From DASQUP01 sp035641235 (GTDB taxonomy: Bacteria; Actinomycetota; CADDZG01; WHSQ01), in contig DASQUP010000126.1 of assembly GCA_035641235.1 (NCBI GenBank), forward strand, positions 1-24,321: 24,321 bases of DNA. The letters run 5' to 3'. The position numbers and the translations under genes were made by a program. The notes below the pieces were generated by a model that ran no database searches, had not been told where the DNA came from, and saw nothing but the letters and a program-made list of their open reading frames with translations. Shown piece by piece: positions 7,663 through 16,181 of this stretch (position 1 is its first letter; each line of letters starts with the position of its first letter).

Positions 7663-8444
7663 TACTCGCCTATGAAGTTCGGCGGGCGCTTCTCGAGGAA
7701 CGCCTGGACGCCCTCGAGGTGATCGACGGTCTTCCCCGCCTCCGTTTGTGCCGACACCTCGGCATCGAGTTGTTCGACGAGTGAGCGGTCGATGGCCAGG
7801 TTCGCGAGGGTCTTCGTCAGCGCATAGGCGCGCGTCGGTCCCGCCGCAAGTTTGCCCGCGAACTCGCGCCAGGCGGCCTCGAAATCCTCGGGCTTGGAGA
7901 CTTGGTTCACGACGCCGAGCCGCAACGCTTCATCCGCAGACAGCGGAGCACCTGTAGCTGCGAGCTCCCACGCCTTCGCGGTTCCCACCATTTTTGTAAG
8001 GAACCACACAGCCCCCGAATCCGGCACCAGCCCGACGTCGATGAACGCAAGAACGAACTTGGCCTTCTCCGACGCGATCCTGAAGTCGCACGCGAATGCA
8101 ACGCTCGCGCCGGCGCCGGCGGCGACTCCGTTGACCGCCGCGACGACGGGCTTCGGCGCGCTCCTGATGGCGCGTATGAGTGGGTTGTAGCGCTTCACCA
8201 GGGTCTCGCCGAGGTCGGGGACCTCGCCGGCCCGATAGCCGTCGGCCAGTGTGCCGAGATCTTCCCCGGAGCTGAACGCTCGCCCGGCGCCGGTGATGAC
8301 GATGCACCGGACGTTGTCGTCGTCCGCCGCGCCGTTCACGGCGTCGAGAGCCGCAAAGCCGAGTTCGTCGTTGAAAGCGTTGAGGACGTCGGGCCGGTTG
8401 AAGGTAACAAGGCCAACGCCATCCGAGACCTCGTACTGAAGCAT
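7662..8444 (-). CDS. Enoyl-CoA hydratase/isomerase, PaaG-like
   Basis: This 260-residue crotonase-fold protein shows the oxyanion-hole segments AFSSGEDL (56-63) and NGVAAGAGASVAFACD (105-120), and the LVPDSGAVWFL segment whose Asp corresponds to the catalytic Asp of PaaG isomerases. It also shares KRYNPLIRAI and the C-terminal EGVQAFLEKRPPNF tail with E. coli PaaG. A plausible role is the ring-epoxide/oxepin isomerase of phenylacetyl-CoA breakdown, or a generic beta-oxidation isomerase; no other paa genes are here, so specificity is open. The ATG has no ribosome site but stands six bases after TAGTCT on the coding strand, as expected for a leaderless transcript. Its stop overlaps the nadB start by one base. 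Confidence 0.82.
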   Translation of the reverse strand: MLQYEVSDGVGLVTFNRPDVLNAFNDELGFAALDAVNGAADDDNVRCIVITGAGRAFSSGEDLGTLADGYRAGEVPDLGETLVKRYNPLIRAIRSAPKPVVAAVNGVAAGAGASVAFACDFRIASEKAKFVLAFIDVGLVPDSGAVWFLTKMVGTAKAWELAATGAPLSADEALRLGVVNQVSKPEDFEAAWREFAGKLAAGPTRAYALTKTLANLAIDRSLVEQLDAEVSAQTEAGKTVDHLEGVQAFLEKRPPNFIGE

Positions 8445-8450
8445 GCGCGA

Positions 8451-8456
8451 AGACTA
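8451..8456 (-). promoter_or_regulatory. Candidate -10 box for a leaderless transcript of the enoyl-CoA hydratase gene
   Basis: On the minus strand TAGTCT is followed by six bases and then the ATG at 8444, which would place the transcription start on the A of the start codon. The TANNNT pattern and spacing match other SD-less genes here (17533, 23754). No clear -35 box is seen. Confidence 0.4.
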
Positions 8457-8481
8457 GCTTGAGGCTGAACTGTCTGCACTC

Positions 8482-8500
8482 AGTCACGCATACCGTGACT
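8482..8500. repeat. Small hairpin between receiver gene and enoyl-CoA hydratase gene
   Basis: AGTCACG (8482-8488) and CGTGACT (8494-8500) are perfect complements around a five-base loop. They are flanked further out by AACTGT (8468-8473) and ACAGTT (8509-8514). This sits downstream of the receiver gene stop and may be a weak transcription stop or mRNA 3'-end hairpin. No T-run follows on the minus strand. Confidence 0.35.
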
Positions 8501-8533
8501 CACGGCAAACAGTTGGCCGGACGGGCGTGCGGA

Positions 8534-8893
8534 TTAGCGGGCTGCGACGGTGGCCACTCGCTCCAGGAGTACCTCTAGGTCGAACGGTTTCGTGATGTAC
8601 TCGTCGCAGCCGAGCTCCCACCCCATGAGGAGGTCGTCGTCGTGGGCCTTGGCGGATACGAGGATCACCCGCACATCGAGGTTGGCTTCGGCCACGAACC
8701 GCAGGACGTCCCACCCATTCATTACCGGCATCATCACGTCGAGAAGGAGGACGTCGGGGTGGAAATCCTTCATGACCTCGAGGGCCTCACGGCCGTTGTT
8801 CGCGGTCCGGGTCTCGTAGCCCTCCAGCCCAAGGTTGGTCTCGAGCAGTTGGAGGATGGGTGGTTCGTCGTCGGCTATCAGTACCTTCAGCAT
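8534..8893 (-). CDS. Stand-alone response regulator receiver domain protein
   Basis: The 119-residue product is a single CheY-like receiver with no output domain. The acidic pocket D8/D9, phosphoacceptor D52 in LLLDVMMPVMNG, S80 in place of the conserved Thr/Ser, and K102 in TKPF are all visible. ATG 8893 is chosen because the canonical strand MLKVLIADDE begins there; the frame is open further upstream but reads into the kinase gene. It follows the kinase stop by seven bases, so the pair is co-transcribed at the distal end of the purine operon. With no DNA-binding domain it must act through protein contacts or pass phosphate on. The partner is not evident. Confidence 0.9.
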   Translation of the reverse strand: MLKVLIADDEPPILQLLETNLGLEGYETRTANNGREALEVMKDFHPDVLLLDVMMPVMNGWDVLRFVAEANLDVRVILVSAKAHDDDLLMGWELGCDEYITKPFDLEVLLERVATVAAR

Positions 8894-8900
8894 GCCGCCC

Positions 8901-10019
8901 TTACCCTTCGTGGCCCGCGTCCTCGGCTCGCTTCGGCAATCGCACCCTGAACGTCGTCCCTTTGCCGAGCTCGCTTTCAACTTCAACATCGCCCCGGTGT
9001 GTAGCAACTAGGTTCTTCACGATGTAGAGGCCGAGGCCAAATCCTCCGGAACCTCTAGTCGATGGGGAATCCGCCTGCCGGAACCGGTCGAAGATCGTGA
9101 CGATCTGCTCGGGCGAAATCCCGTGCCCTTCGTCGGTGACTTCGAGGATCGCTTCGGTAGCGGTTTCCTGAACCGTCACGGTTACCTTCGACCCCTCGTC
9201 CGAATACTTAAGAGCGTTCTCCATGAGGTTGCCGACAATCTGCTGAAGCGCCGTGGGGTCACCCCAGGCGGTCGGCTGGTCGGGATCGGATATGACGGTT
9301 ATGACCCGATCCGTCCCCAGATCCGTCTGTGCCAGGTCCTCGGCGATGTTTTCTGCGAGCTCCCGGAGGTCAACGACCTCGCGCCGGAGGTGCGAGCGAC
9401 CGGACTCGATTCGGGCGGTGTCCAGAACGTCCTCGACCAGCCTCAGGAGGCGGGTCCCCTGCCGCTGGATCATCTCCGTGAACCGGGCGTGCTGCTCCTC
9501 GTTCATCCGATCGCCACGAGTCCCTACCGTCTTGGCCGCGCCGATGATGGCAGTTAGCGGCGTCTTGAGCTCGTGAGACACCGTCGCTACGAAGTCGCTC
9601 TTGAGCCGGTCCATCTCCTCCAGTCGAGCGATCTTCTCCCGCTCTTCGATGAGCATCCTGCTGAGTTCCCTGAGGTTGCGCTCTTTATCGAGGACGTAGA
9701 TGAGAAACGCAATCGCCAGGCCTCCGATGAGCACGACGACGATCCACGAGGCCAGGTTCTCCAAACGGAGCTCGTCGGGAAGGAGGTCCCCGCCCAGGGC
9801 GAGAACGGCGATCGCCACGGTTATTGCCGTAACGACAAACAGCGAGACCGTCCACAGCTGCGTCCTCCGGCGCTCCACGTGGGTGAGGCTCAGGTCCTCC
9901 CGCTTCGAGAGGCCCGCCTGATGGGCGATGCGGCTGCGGTCGACAGAGCGCCGCCGAGAGGCCCGGCTTTTTTCTCGGGGCGCTTCTGGTGTCTCCGTTA
10001 TGTCCCTTCCGTCGGCCAC
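8901..10019 (-). CDS. Sensor histidine kinase with two membrane segments and a tiny sensor region
   Basis: This is a 372-residue membrane kinase. A basic cytoplasmic N-terminus (1-54) precedes two hydrophobic segments (about 55-77 and 89-110) joined by only about ten residues, so there is no real extracellular sensor domain. A short coiled coil (111-140) leads to the H-box SHELKTPL with H149, the N-box NLMENALKYS with N268, the G1 box DEGHG (296-300) and the G2 box GFGLGL (327-332). All catalytic elements are intact. GTG 10019 lies 22 bases inside the 3' end of purF, so translation is coupled to purine synthesis. It probably phosphorylates the receiver encoded next. The signal is unknown; membrane-embedded or cytoplasmic sensing is likely. 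Confidence 0.9.
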   Translation of the reverse strand: MADGRDITETPEAPREKSRASRRRSVDRSRIAHQAGLSKREDLSLTHVERRRTQLWTVSLFVVTAITVAIAVLALGGDLLPDELRLENLASWIVVVLIGGLAIAFLIYVLDKERNLRELSRMLIEEREKIARLEEMDRLKSDFVATVSHELKTPLTAIIGAAKTVGTRGDRMNEEQHARFTEMIQRQGTRLLRLVEDVLDTARIESGRSHLRREVVDLRELAENIAEDLAQTDLGTDRVITVISDPDQPTAWGDPTALQQIVGNLMENALKYSDEGSKVTVTVQETATEAILEVTDEGHGISPEQIVTIFDRFRQADSPSTRGSGGFGLGLYIVKNLVATHRGDVEVESELGKGTTFRVRLPKRAEDAGHEG

Positions 10020-11467
10020 TGCGATCGGCCCTCCAGCGACATCCCGTCGTGCTCGAGTACGTGTTTGCTGCGTAGTTCCTCCGCAGGTATCGGCACGGGA
10101 TACCGGGACGAAAAGCAGGCCGTGCAGAATTCATCATCTGGGATTCTGGTCGCGGTGACCATTCCCTCAAGGGAGAGATAGGCGAGCGAGTCGGCGCCTA
10201 TGTGTGCCCGGATCCCGTCGACGTCGAGCCGCGATCCGATGAGCTCGTCCTGGTTCGGCATGTCGATCCCGTAGAAACACGGCCACTGGATGGGCGGTGA
10301 TGAGATCCGCATGTGGACCTCGCGGGCCCCCGCGTCTCTCAGCATGGCCACGATCTGCCGGGTGGTGTTCCCTCGCACTATTGAGTCGTCGACCACGATC
10401 AACTTGCGCCCTTCGATCACCTCGCGCAGCGGATTGAGCTTTATGCGAATCCCCTGCTCGCGCATCCGCTGAGTGGGTTGAATGAACGTACGCCCCACAT
10501 AGCGGTTCTTGACGAAGCCTTCTCCATAGGAGATTCCCGAGCCCTGGGCAAATCCCTGCGCCGCAGGCACGCCGCTGTCCGGGACGGGCATAACCAGGTC
10601 TGCGGCAACCGAAGCCTCGGCTGCCAGGCGCTGGCCCATGCGGTAGCGGGTGGCGTAGACGTTCTGTCCCATGAGGTTCGAATCGGGCCGAGCAAAATAG
10701 ACATGCTCGAAGATGCAGGCGGCGTGAGGGCCGTCTCGGAATCGTTCGCTCGAGATCCCGTCCGCGCCTATGGATACCAGTTCACCGGGTTCGACGTCTC
10801 GCAGGAAACGAGCCCCCAGTAGATCGAGAGCACACGTTTCGGATGCGAGGATCCAGCCGGACTCCCCGAGCCGCCCGATACACAGCGGCCGGAACCCATG
10901 CGGGTCACGAGCGCCGAACATCTGTTTGCCGTCGGTCATTGTGAACGAATACGCACCCTCGAGCCGGGGGAGGACGCCGAGAACCGCCTTGTGCATGTCG
11001 CCCTCGCTCGTCCGAGCGATGTGGGCGGCGACGAGGTCGGTGTCGGACGTGCCTTTCACGCGCGCAGCCCCGGGTGTAGGGTCCCCGCCCGCCTCCGCGA
11101 GGAATCCCTTGAGGGCCATCGAATTCACGAGGTTGCCGTTGTGCGCAACCGCGATCTGACCGGAAGGGGACGACTTGTACGTGGGCTGCGCGTTGTCCCA
11201 CGAAGACGAGCCGGTAGTCGAGTAACGCGTGTGTCCAACGGCCACGTGGCCCCGCAGACTCGAGAGCACGGTCTCGTCGAAAACTTGCGAAACGAGTCCG
11301 AGCTCCTTGTAGACGACCATGCTGCGTCCATCGGAGATCGCGATTCCGGCCGATTCCTGGCCGCGGTGCTGCAGGGCGCTCAGGGCGTAGTAGGTCAAGC
11401 GGGCGACATCTTCGCCCGGCGCGAAGATTCCAACTACTCCACAAGCGTCGCGTGCTTCTCCGGCCAT
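9998..11467 (-). CDS. purF: Amidophosphoribosyltransferase
   Basis: The 489-residue enzyme makes 5-phosphoribosylamine from PRPP and glutamine, the committed step of purine synthesis. It resembles the Bacillus-type proenzyme: an eight-residue propeptide (MAGEARDA) precedes the catalytic Cys9. Four cysteines, C251 (CIFEHVYFARPDS), C397 (PCFYGID) and C448/C451 (CTAC), match the [4Fe-4S] ligands of that class. The PRPP loop VVDDSIVRGNTT spans 358-369. ATG 11467 directly abuts the purL TAG stop. The 3' end overlaps the kinase gene by 22 bases. In many actinobacteria purM follows purF; here it does not. Confidence 0.96.
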   Translation of the reverse strand: MAGEARDACGVVGIFAPGEDVARLTYYALSALQHRGQESAGIAISDGRSMVVYKELGLVSQVFDETVLSSLRGHVAVGHTRYSTTGSSSWDNAQPTYKSSPSGQIAVAHNGNLVNSMALKGFLAEAGGDPTPGAARVKGTSDTDLVAAHIARTSEGDMHKAVLGVLPRLEGAYSFTMTDGKQMFGARDPHGFRPLCIGRLGESGWILASETCALDLLGARFLRDVEPGELVSIGADGISSERFRDGPHAACIFEHVYFARPDSNLMGQNVYATRYRMGQRLAAEASVAADLVMPVPDSGVPAAQGFAQGSGISYGEGFVKNRYVGRTFIQPTQRMREQGIRIKLNPLREVIEGRKLIVVDDSIVRGNTTRQIVAMLRDAGAREVHMRISSPPIQWPCFYGIDMPNQDELIGSRLDVDGIRAHIGADSLAYLSLEGMVTATRIPDDEFCTACFSSRYPVPIPAEELRSKHVLEHDGMSLEGRSQWPTEGT

Positions 11468-13660
11468 CTAATGACTGATGCTATCGGAGAGAGCCGAGGG
11501 CAATGCGGCACCCCACCGCGCGAGTGCGTCCTTCAAGGGAACCGACAACGCTCCGAAGTCGAGCGCATCGCCTCCGGTTCGCCCGAGGACGGTCGCATGC
11601 AGACGGAGTTCGGCGGCGCGTTCCAATAGGCGGTCGACGGCCTCCGCCGAACACGACACGACGGCGCGGGTCGGCGATTCCGAGAACAGGACCTCGTGGG
11701 GCGTTCCGGCGGGCAGGTCGATCGAGAACCCGCGCCCGCCCGCGATGGAGGACTCGGCGAGCGCGACGGCAAGCCCACCATCGGAGAGGTCGTGCGCCGA
11801 ACGCAGCCACCCAGAGTGATCCACGAGCAGCCGTTGCAGAACGCGTTCGGCGTCGAGATCGACCTCCGGCGGCCGCCCTGCGACGATTCCGTGAACGACC
11901 TTCGCGAACTGGCTCCCCGCGAAGTCCGACGGGTCCGTGCGACCGAGCAGCACGATCGCGTTGTCGTCGGCAACCCATCCCAGCCCGACGGACCGGCGCG
12001 CCGAGTCGAGCGCTCCAAGCATTCCGATCACCGGCGTCGGATATATCGCCCGCCCGCTGGTCTCGTTGTAGAAGGACACGTTGCCACCGGTGACGGGTGT
12101 CCCAAGGGCTCTGGCGGCATCGCCGATACCCCTCACGGCTTCGGAGAACTGCCACATCACCCCGGGCTTCTCGGGGTTGCCGAAGTTGAGGCAGTTCGTG
12201 AGCGCGAGGGGCCGCGCTCCGGTGCATGCGACGTTCCGGGCCGATTCGGCAACCGCCGCCACTGCGCCACGGTAGGGATCGAGGTAACAGAGCCGGCCGG
12301 GCCCGTCGACGGAGATCGCGACCGCCTCATCGCGGTCGGGCAGCCGGATGACCGCCGCGTCCGCGCCTGGCCCTTGAACGGTCCCGAGAAAGATCATGTG
12401 GTCGTACTGCTCCCACACCCACTGCTTCGAGCAAACGTCCGGCGCGCCGAGCAGGTCCAGGAGTGCCCCGTCGAGGCTCTCCGGCGCGCCTGACCCCGGG
12501 GCGGCGGCGTGGAGGTCGTCGATCCAGTCCGGGCGCTCGAACGGACGGTTGTAGACCGGTCCTTCGTCCGCAAGCGCGGTCGCGGGAACGTCGGCCACGA
12601 CCTCGGCGGCCGACGACACCTCGACGCTGGTCGATTCGGTGACCTCACCGATCACGGCGGCGGTGAGCTCCCACCGCTCGCACACCTCGATCACGTCGGG
12701 GAGGTGGCGCGGTTCGACGACGGCGAGCATCCGCTCTTGCGACTCCGAGATCATGACTTCGAACGGCTCCATCCCAGGCTCCCGCCGGTGCACGGAGTCG
12801 AGGTCCAAACGCATTCCCGTTTTCGACTTCGCAGCCATCTCTGAGGTCGGGCACGAGATGCCTCCGGCACCGAGGTCCTGGAATCCAACAACAAGACCGC
12901 GCCGGATCAGCTCCAGTGACCCCTCGATCAAGAGTTTCTCGGTGAACGGGTCGCCGACTTGGACCGACGGCCGTTTGTCTCCGGAAGACTCGTCGAACTC
13001 TGCGGAAGCCAGCACACTTGCACCGCCGATGCCGTCGCGACCGGTGGACGAGCCGATGAGCACGACCGCATTGCCGGGACCATCGGCGCGCCCGCGCATC
13101 AGCGCATGCTCGATGACACCAAGGCATGCGACGTTCACGAGCGGGTTCTCGGTGTAGCAGTCCTCGAAGATGGTTTCCCCGCCCACCGTCGGGACGCCGA
13201 TCGAATTGCCGTACGAGGAGATCCCGTTCACAACGCCGTCGACGAGGTAACGCGTGTGTGCGTCGTCGAGCGGACCAAACCGCAACGAATCCATCAGCGC
13301 TATAGGCCGCGCGCCCATCGAGAGGATGTCGCGCACGATGCCGCCGACACCGGTGGCGGCACCGTTTACGGGCTCAACGAAAGAGGGGTGATTGTGCGAT
13401 TCGATCTTCCATGCAACAGCTACGCCGGGTGCAACCTCGACGATGCCCGCGCCCTCGCCGGGTCCGACGAGGATCTGCGGCCCCGTCGTCGGGAGGTTCT
13501 GCAAGTGAACCCGGCTCGACTTGTAGGAGCAGTGTTCGCTCCACATGACCGAGAACATCGCAAGTTCGGTGAACGTCGGTCCGCGCCCGAGATGATCCTG
13601 GATTGCCGCGAACTCGCCGTCGGTGAGTCCGAGTTCACGGTGAACGGCCGATGAGCTCAC
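11468..13660 (-). CDS. purL: Phosphoribosylformylglycinamidine synthase subunit PurL (small type)
   Basis: The 730-residue ATP-dependent synthetase subunit converts FGAR to FGAM using ammonia supplied by PurQ. The length and the absence of a fused glutaminase domain mark the small PurL class that needs PurS and PurQ, both encoded just upstream. The N-terminal WSEHCSYKSSR motif (40-50, with H43) is the conserved substrate/ATP site. Two AIR-synthase-like halves follow, with the repeated glycine-rich blocks QDLGAGGISCPTSEMA and HDLSDGGLAVALAES. GTG 13660 overlaps the purQ stop in GTGA. Confidence 0.96.
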   Translation of the reverse strand: MSSSAVHRELGLTDGEFAAIQDHLGRGPTFTELAMFSVMWSEHCSYKSSRVHLQNLPTTGPQILVGPGEGAGIVEVAPGVAVAWKIESHNHPSFVEPVNGAATGVGGIVRDILSMGARPIALMDSLRFGPLDDAHTRYLVDGVVNGISSYGNSIGVPTVGGETIFEDCYTENPLVNVACLGVIEHALMRGRADGPGNAVVLIGSSTGRDGIGGASVLASAEFDESSGDKRPSVQVGDPFTEKLLIEGSLELIRRGLVVGFQDLGAGGISCPTSEMAAKSKTGMRLDLDSVHRREPGMEPFEVMISESQERMLAVVEPRHLPDVIEVCERWELTAAVIGEVTESTSVEVSSAAEVVADVPATALADEGPVYNRPFERPDWIDDLHAAAPGSGAPESLDGALLDLLGAPDVCSKQWVWEQYDHMIFLGTVQGPGADAAVIRLPDRDEAVAISVDGPGRLCYLDPYRGAVAAVAESARNVACTGARPLALTNCLNFGNPEKPGVMWQFSEAVRGIGDAARALGTPVTGGNVSFYNETSGRAIYPTPVIGMLGALDSARRSVGLGWVADDNAIVLLGRTDPSDFAGSQFAKVVHGIVAGRPPEVDLDAERVLQRLLVDHSGWLRSAHDLSDGGLAVALAESSIAGGRGFSIDLPAGTPHEVLFSESPTRAVVSCSAEAVDRLLERAAELRLHATVLGRTGGDALDFGALSVPLKDALARWGAALPSALSDSISH

Positions 13661-14334
13661 GCTACGGGGAGGCCGATGCTGTCGAGGACGGATCCAAACA
13701 GCACCGTGCCGTCGGTGGAGCCGAGAAGAGCTTCACACGCCCTCTCGGGATGTGGCATGAGCCCCAGGACGTTGCGCCCTTCATTGACGATTCCCGCGGC
13801 GTCGTCGAGCGCCCCGTTCGGATTGTCGACGTAGCGCAAGACGATCTGTCCGCCGGTGCGCATCGACTCGAGCACCTCGGGCTCGCAGTACCAATTGCCC
13901 TCGAAGTGGTTGATGGGGATCCTCAGGACGTCACCGCGTTCGGCGCGCCGGGTGAACGGTGAGTCGGTCTCGTCGACGCGAAGTTCCGTCCATTTGCACA
14001 GGAACTTGAGGCCCGAGTTCTTGCGCAGCGCACCGGGAAGCAGGCCCGCCTCGCAGAGGACTTGAAAGCCATTGCAGATGCCGATCACGAACTTGCCCTG
14101 CTCGGCGTGCCTGCGCACGGCGTCCATGATCGGAGAGAAACGCGCGAGTGCTCCCGTGCGGAGATAGTCGCCGTGGGCGAAGCCGCCCGGCAGGACGACG
14201 AGGTCCACATCGGGAAGCGACTTCTCGGTGTGCCACACCATGGTCGTATCGGCTCCGAGCGAGGTGAACGCCCTCCGGCAGTCGAACTCACAGTTCGATC
14301 CCGGGAACACAACTATCCCAACGCGCGCGCTCAT
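13657..14334 (-). CDS. purQ: Phosphoribosylformylglycinamidine synthase glutaminase subunit PurQ
   Basis: This 225-residue class-I glutamine amidotransferase releases ammonia for PurL. The nucleophile C87 is in GICNGFQVL, and H195/E197 in MPHPERA complete the triad. The N-terminus IVVFPGSNCEFD is typical of PurQ. The frame is open for 18 further codons upstream, but ATG 14334 is chosen because it overlaps the purS TGA in ATGA and starts the conserved first strand. It overlaps purL by four bases at its other end, giving a tightly coupled S-Q-L set. Confidence 0.96.
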   Translation of the reverse strand: MSARVGIVVFPGSNCEFDCRRAFTSLGADTTMVWHTEKSLPDVDLVVLPGGFAHGDYLRTGALARFSPIMDAVRRHAEQGKFVIGICNGFQVLCEAGLLPGALRKNSGLKFLCKWTELRVDETDSPFTRRAERGDVLRIPINHFEGNWYCEPEVLESMRTGGQIVLRYVDNPNGALDDAAGIVNEGRNVLGLMPHPERACEALLGSTDGTVLFGSVLDSIGLPVA

Positions 14335-14576
14335 CGAATCGTCACCTCGAAGGACTCGATCACCGGATTGGCAAGGAGCTTCCCGCACATCTCGAGGACC
14401 CGGCGGCGCGCCTCATCGGCGTCCGGCGCGTCCAAAGTCAGCTCTATGAGTTTGCCCACCCTGACGTCGCCGACTCCCTCGTAGCCGAGCGCGGGGAGAG
14501 CTCGCTCGATCGTCTGTCCCTGCGGATCGGCGATGCCGTTCTTGAGCATGACGTCGACGCGCGCCGAGTAGGTCAT
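14331..14576 (-). CDS. purS: Phosphoribosylformylglycinamidine synthase subunit PurS
   Basis: This small 81-residue protein bridges PurQ and PurL in the FGAM synthetase complex. The pattern ARVDVMLKNGIADPQGQTIERALPALGY, followed by VRVGKLIELTL and a C-terminal LLANPVIESFEV strand, is diagnostic for PurS; length is typical. The start ATG 14576 overlaps the stop of the upstream membrane-protein gene in ATGA, and its own stop overlaps the purQ start in ATGA. A much longer open frame continues upstream in this phase but runs over the membrane-protein gene and is not real coding. Confidence 0.95.
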   Translation of the reverse strand: MTYSARVDVMLKNGIADPQGQTIERALPALGYEGVGDVRVGKLIELTLDAPDADEARRRVLEMCGKLLANPVIESFEVTIR

Positions 14577-15280
14577 GAGATCACCCTCGTCGACAGAATT
14601 AACGGCCCGTAGGTGAGCGCGAGCACGACAACTCCGGATGCAATCGCTGCGACGACACGGAGCGCGCCGGCCTTGCTCGTGATCGCGACGCCGCGCACGA
14701 ACAGATACGCAGCCCACGCGGCGAAGGCGCCCCCCAGAGCGATCGAAAGCGCCGCCCATGCTGCGCCGAGTGGGTCCTCGAGTCTCGTTGTTGTGAATGC
14801 TCCGGACCCCGCTATCAACAAATCGAGAGGCAGTAGCAGCAATGCAAAGACCTGTGGGAGCGCGGATGCACCCCACATCAGCCGGAGGTTGCGGCGCGGG
14901 GCGCTTTCGGATCGCAGGATGGCCGCGGACATAGCCGCCCACACGGCCTGACAGACGAGGCCCAGCGCGGCGCCGATGCCGACGACTCCGATCAAATAGA
15001 CGGAACGGAAGCTGCCCCGGGGTGCATCGCGCAGATCGAAGAGGGCGCCGAGCTTCAGCCACAGAAGAAAAAGAGCGGCTCCGCCGAGAGCAGAAAGGAC
15101 GTAGGGCGTTATGCCCTCGGCCGGCTTCCGGGCGGCGCGCGCCCGGCGATCCGCAGCTGCGACCGCGGACTCGAAACCCTGCTTCGGCGCGACTAGAACT
15201 GCGCGCAGCGTGAGTCCCAAACGCGCCGAGGCTCGCGCCGTTGCAGCCGCGCCGGGAGCCGTCGTCGCGTGCCGGCTCAA
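14573..15280 (-). CDS. Five-segment membrane protein, Yip1-domain-like
   Basis: The 235-residue product has about five hydrophobic helices (roughly 58-80, 93-121, 136-158, 172-198 and 207-228). They are preceded by a cytoplasmic N-terminus with an amphipathic AVLVAPKQGFESAV motif (27-40) that resembles the P-x-x-x-F lead-in of Yip1-family membrane proteins. The start is taken as TTG 15280, with GGAGG seven bases before it; it overlaps the purC stop in TTGA. A GTG at 15301 is possible but lacks this fit. It is embedded in the purine operon with four-base overlaps on both sides. Its function is not known. A role in nucleobase or metabolite transport, or in membrane tethering of the pur enzymes, is conjecture. 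Confidence 0.75.
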   Translation of the reverse strand: MSRHATTAPGAAATARASARLGLTLRAVLVAPKQGFESAVAAADRRARAARKPAEGITPYVLSALGGAALFLLWLKLGALFDLRDAPRGSFRSVYLIGVVGIGAALGLVCQAVWAAMSAAILRSESAPRRNLRLMWGASALPQVFALLLLPLDLLIAGSGAFTTTRLEDPLGAAWAALSIALGGAFAAWAAYLFVRGVAITSKAGALRVVAAIASGVVVLALTYGPLILSTRVIS

Positions 15281-16164
15281 CTCGTCGCCTCCGCCACCCA
15301 CTCGTCGAAGCTGCGGCCGGTGATCCGCTCGTAGGCCTCTACGTAGCGCGCTCGGGTGGCATCGACGACGTCGTCGGGGAGGGCGGGCGGCGGAGGGTTA
15401 TGGTCCCACGAGATCGAGTCCAGCCAGTCCCGAACGAACTGTTTGTCGAACGAGGGCTGGGGTCCGCCGGGACGGTAGCGGTCCGCGGGCCAGAAGCGGC
15501 TCGAGTCCGGCGTCAACGCTTCGTCGATCAGGATCACCTCGCCGCCGCTGGCTGCGCCGAACTCGAACTTCGTGTCGGCAACGATGACGCCTCGATCGGC
15601 GGCCCTTTGTGCCGCATCGACGTAGAGCTCAACTGCGTAGTCGCGCGCCGTGGCGTATGCCGGACCGACGATCTCGGCGGCCTGGGTTTCGGTGATGTTC
15701 TCGTCGTGGCCGGAGGTGGCCTTGGTCGCGGGGGTCACGATGGGCTCGGGCAAGCGGTCCGACTCGAGGAGCCCGTCTGGCAGCCGGTGGCCGCAGATCT
15801 CTCCGGTAGATCGGTAGTCGCGCCACCCGGACCCCGATAGGTACCCTCGGACCACGAACTCGACGGGCAAGGGCTCGGCGCGCCGGCAAAGCATCGCCCG
15901 ACCGCCGAGATCGGGGAGGCCGATCTCCGGCATATCGCGTGCCCGAATCGACAGGCAGTGGTGGGGGCAGATCTCCGCAAGGGTCTCGAACCAGAAATGG
16001 CTCAACGCCGTCAGGACCCGGCCCTTGTCGGGAATGGGCTGCTCCATGACCACGTCGTATGCGCTTATGCGATCCGAGGTAACGAGGAGGATGCGATCGG
16101 GGCCGACCTCATAGATCTCCCGGACCTTGCCGGAGCCGATATACCTCGAATCCACCATGCTCAT
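15277..16164 (-). CDS. purC: SAICAR synthetase (phosphoribosylaminoimidazole-succinocarboxamide synthase)
   Basis: The 295-residue enzyme joins aspartate to CAIR with ATP to give SAICAR. It has the SGKVREIYEV nucleotide-binding strand pair (11-20), SDRISAYDVVM (30-40), PVEFVVRGYLSGSGW, the SGHDENIT motif, IVADTKFEFG and LIDEALTPDSSRFW, all PurC signatures. ATG 16164 is taken as the start (an ATG two codons later is equally possible); it lies 17 bases after the purB stop, and neither has a strong ribosome site. The TGA stop overlaps the TTG of the Yip1-like gene. Confidence 0.95.
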   Translation of the reverse strand: MSMVDSRYIGSGKVREIYEVGPDRILLVTSDRISAYDVVMEQPIPDKGRVLTALSHFWFETLAEICPHHCLSIRARDMPEIGLPDLGGRAMLCRRAEPLPVEFVVRGYLSGSGWRDYRSTGEICGHRLPDGLLESDRLPEPIVTPATKATSGHDENITETQAAEIVGPAYATARDYAVELYVDAAQRAADRGVIVADTKFEFGAASGGEVILIDEALTPDSSRFWPADRYRPGGPQPSFDKQFVRDWLDSISWDHNPPPPALPDDVVDATRARYVEAYERITGRSFDEWVAEATS

Positions 16165-16181
16165 CTCAGGCGGCGAGGCAA

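Noticed and set aside
14331..15062. Long N-terminal extension of the purS frame
   Set aside because: The added part overlaps the membrane-protein gene, is Arg-rich and unlike any PurS. The ATGA overlap at 14576 gives a normal 81-residue PurS.
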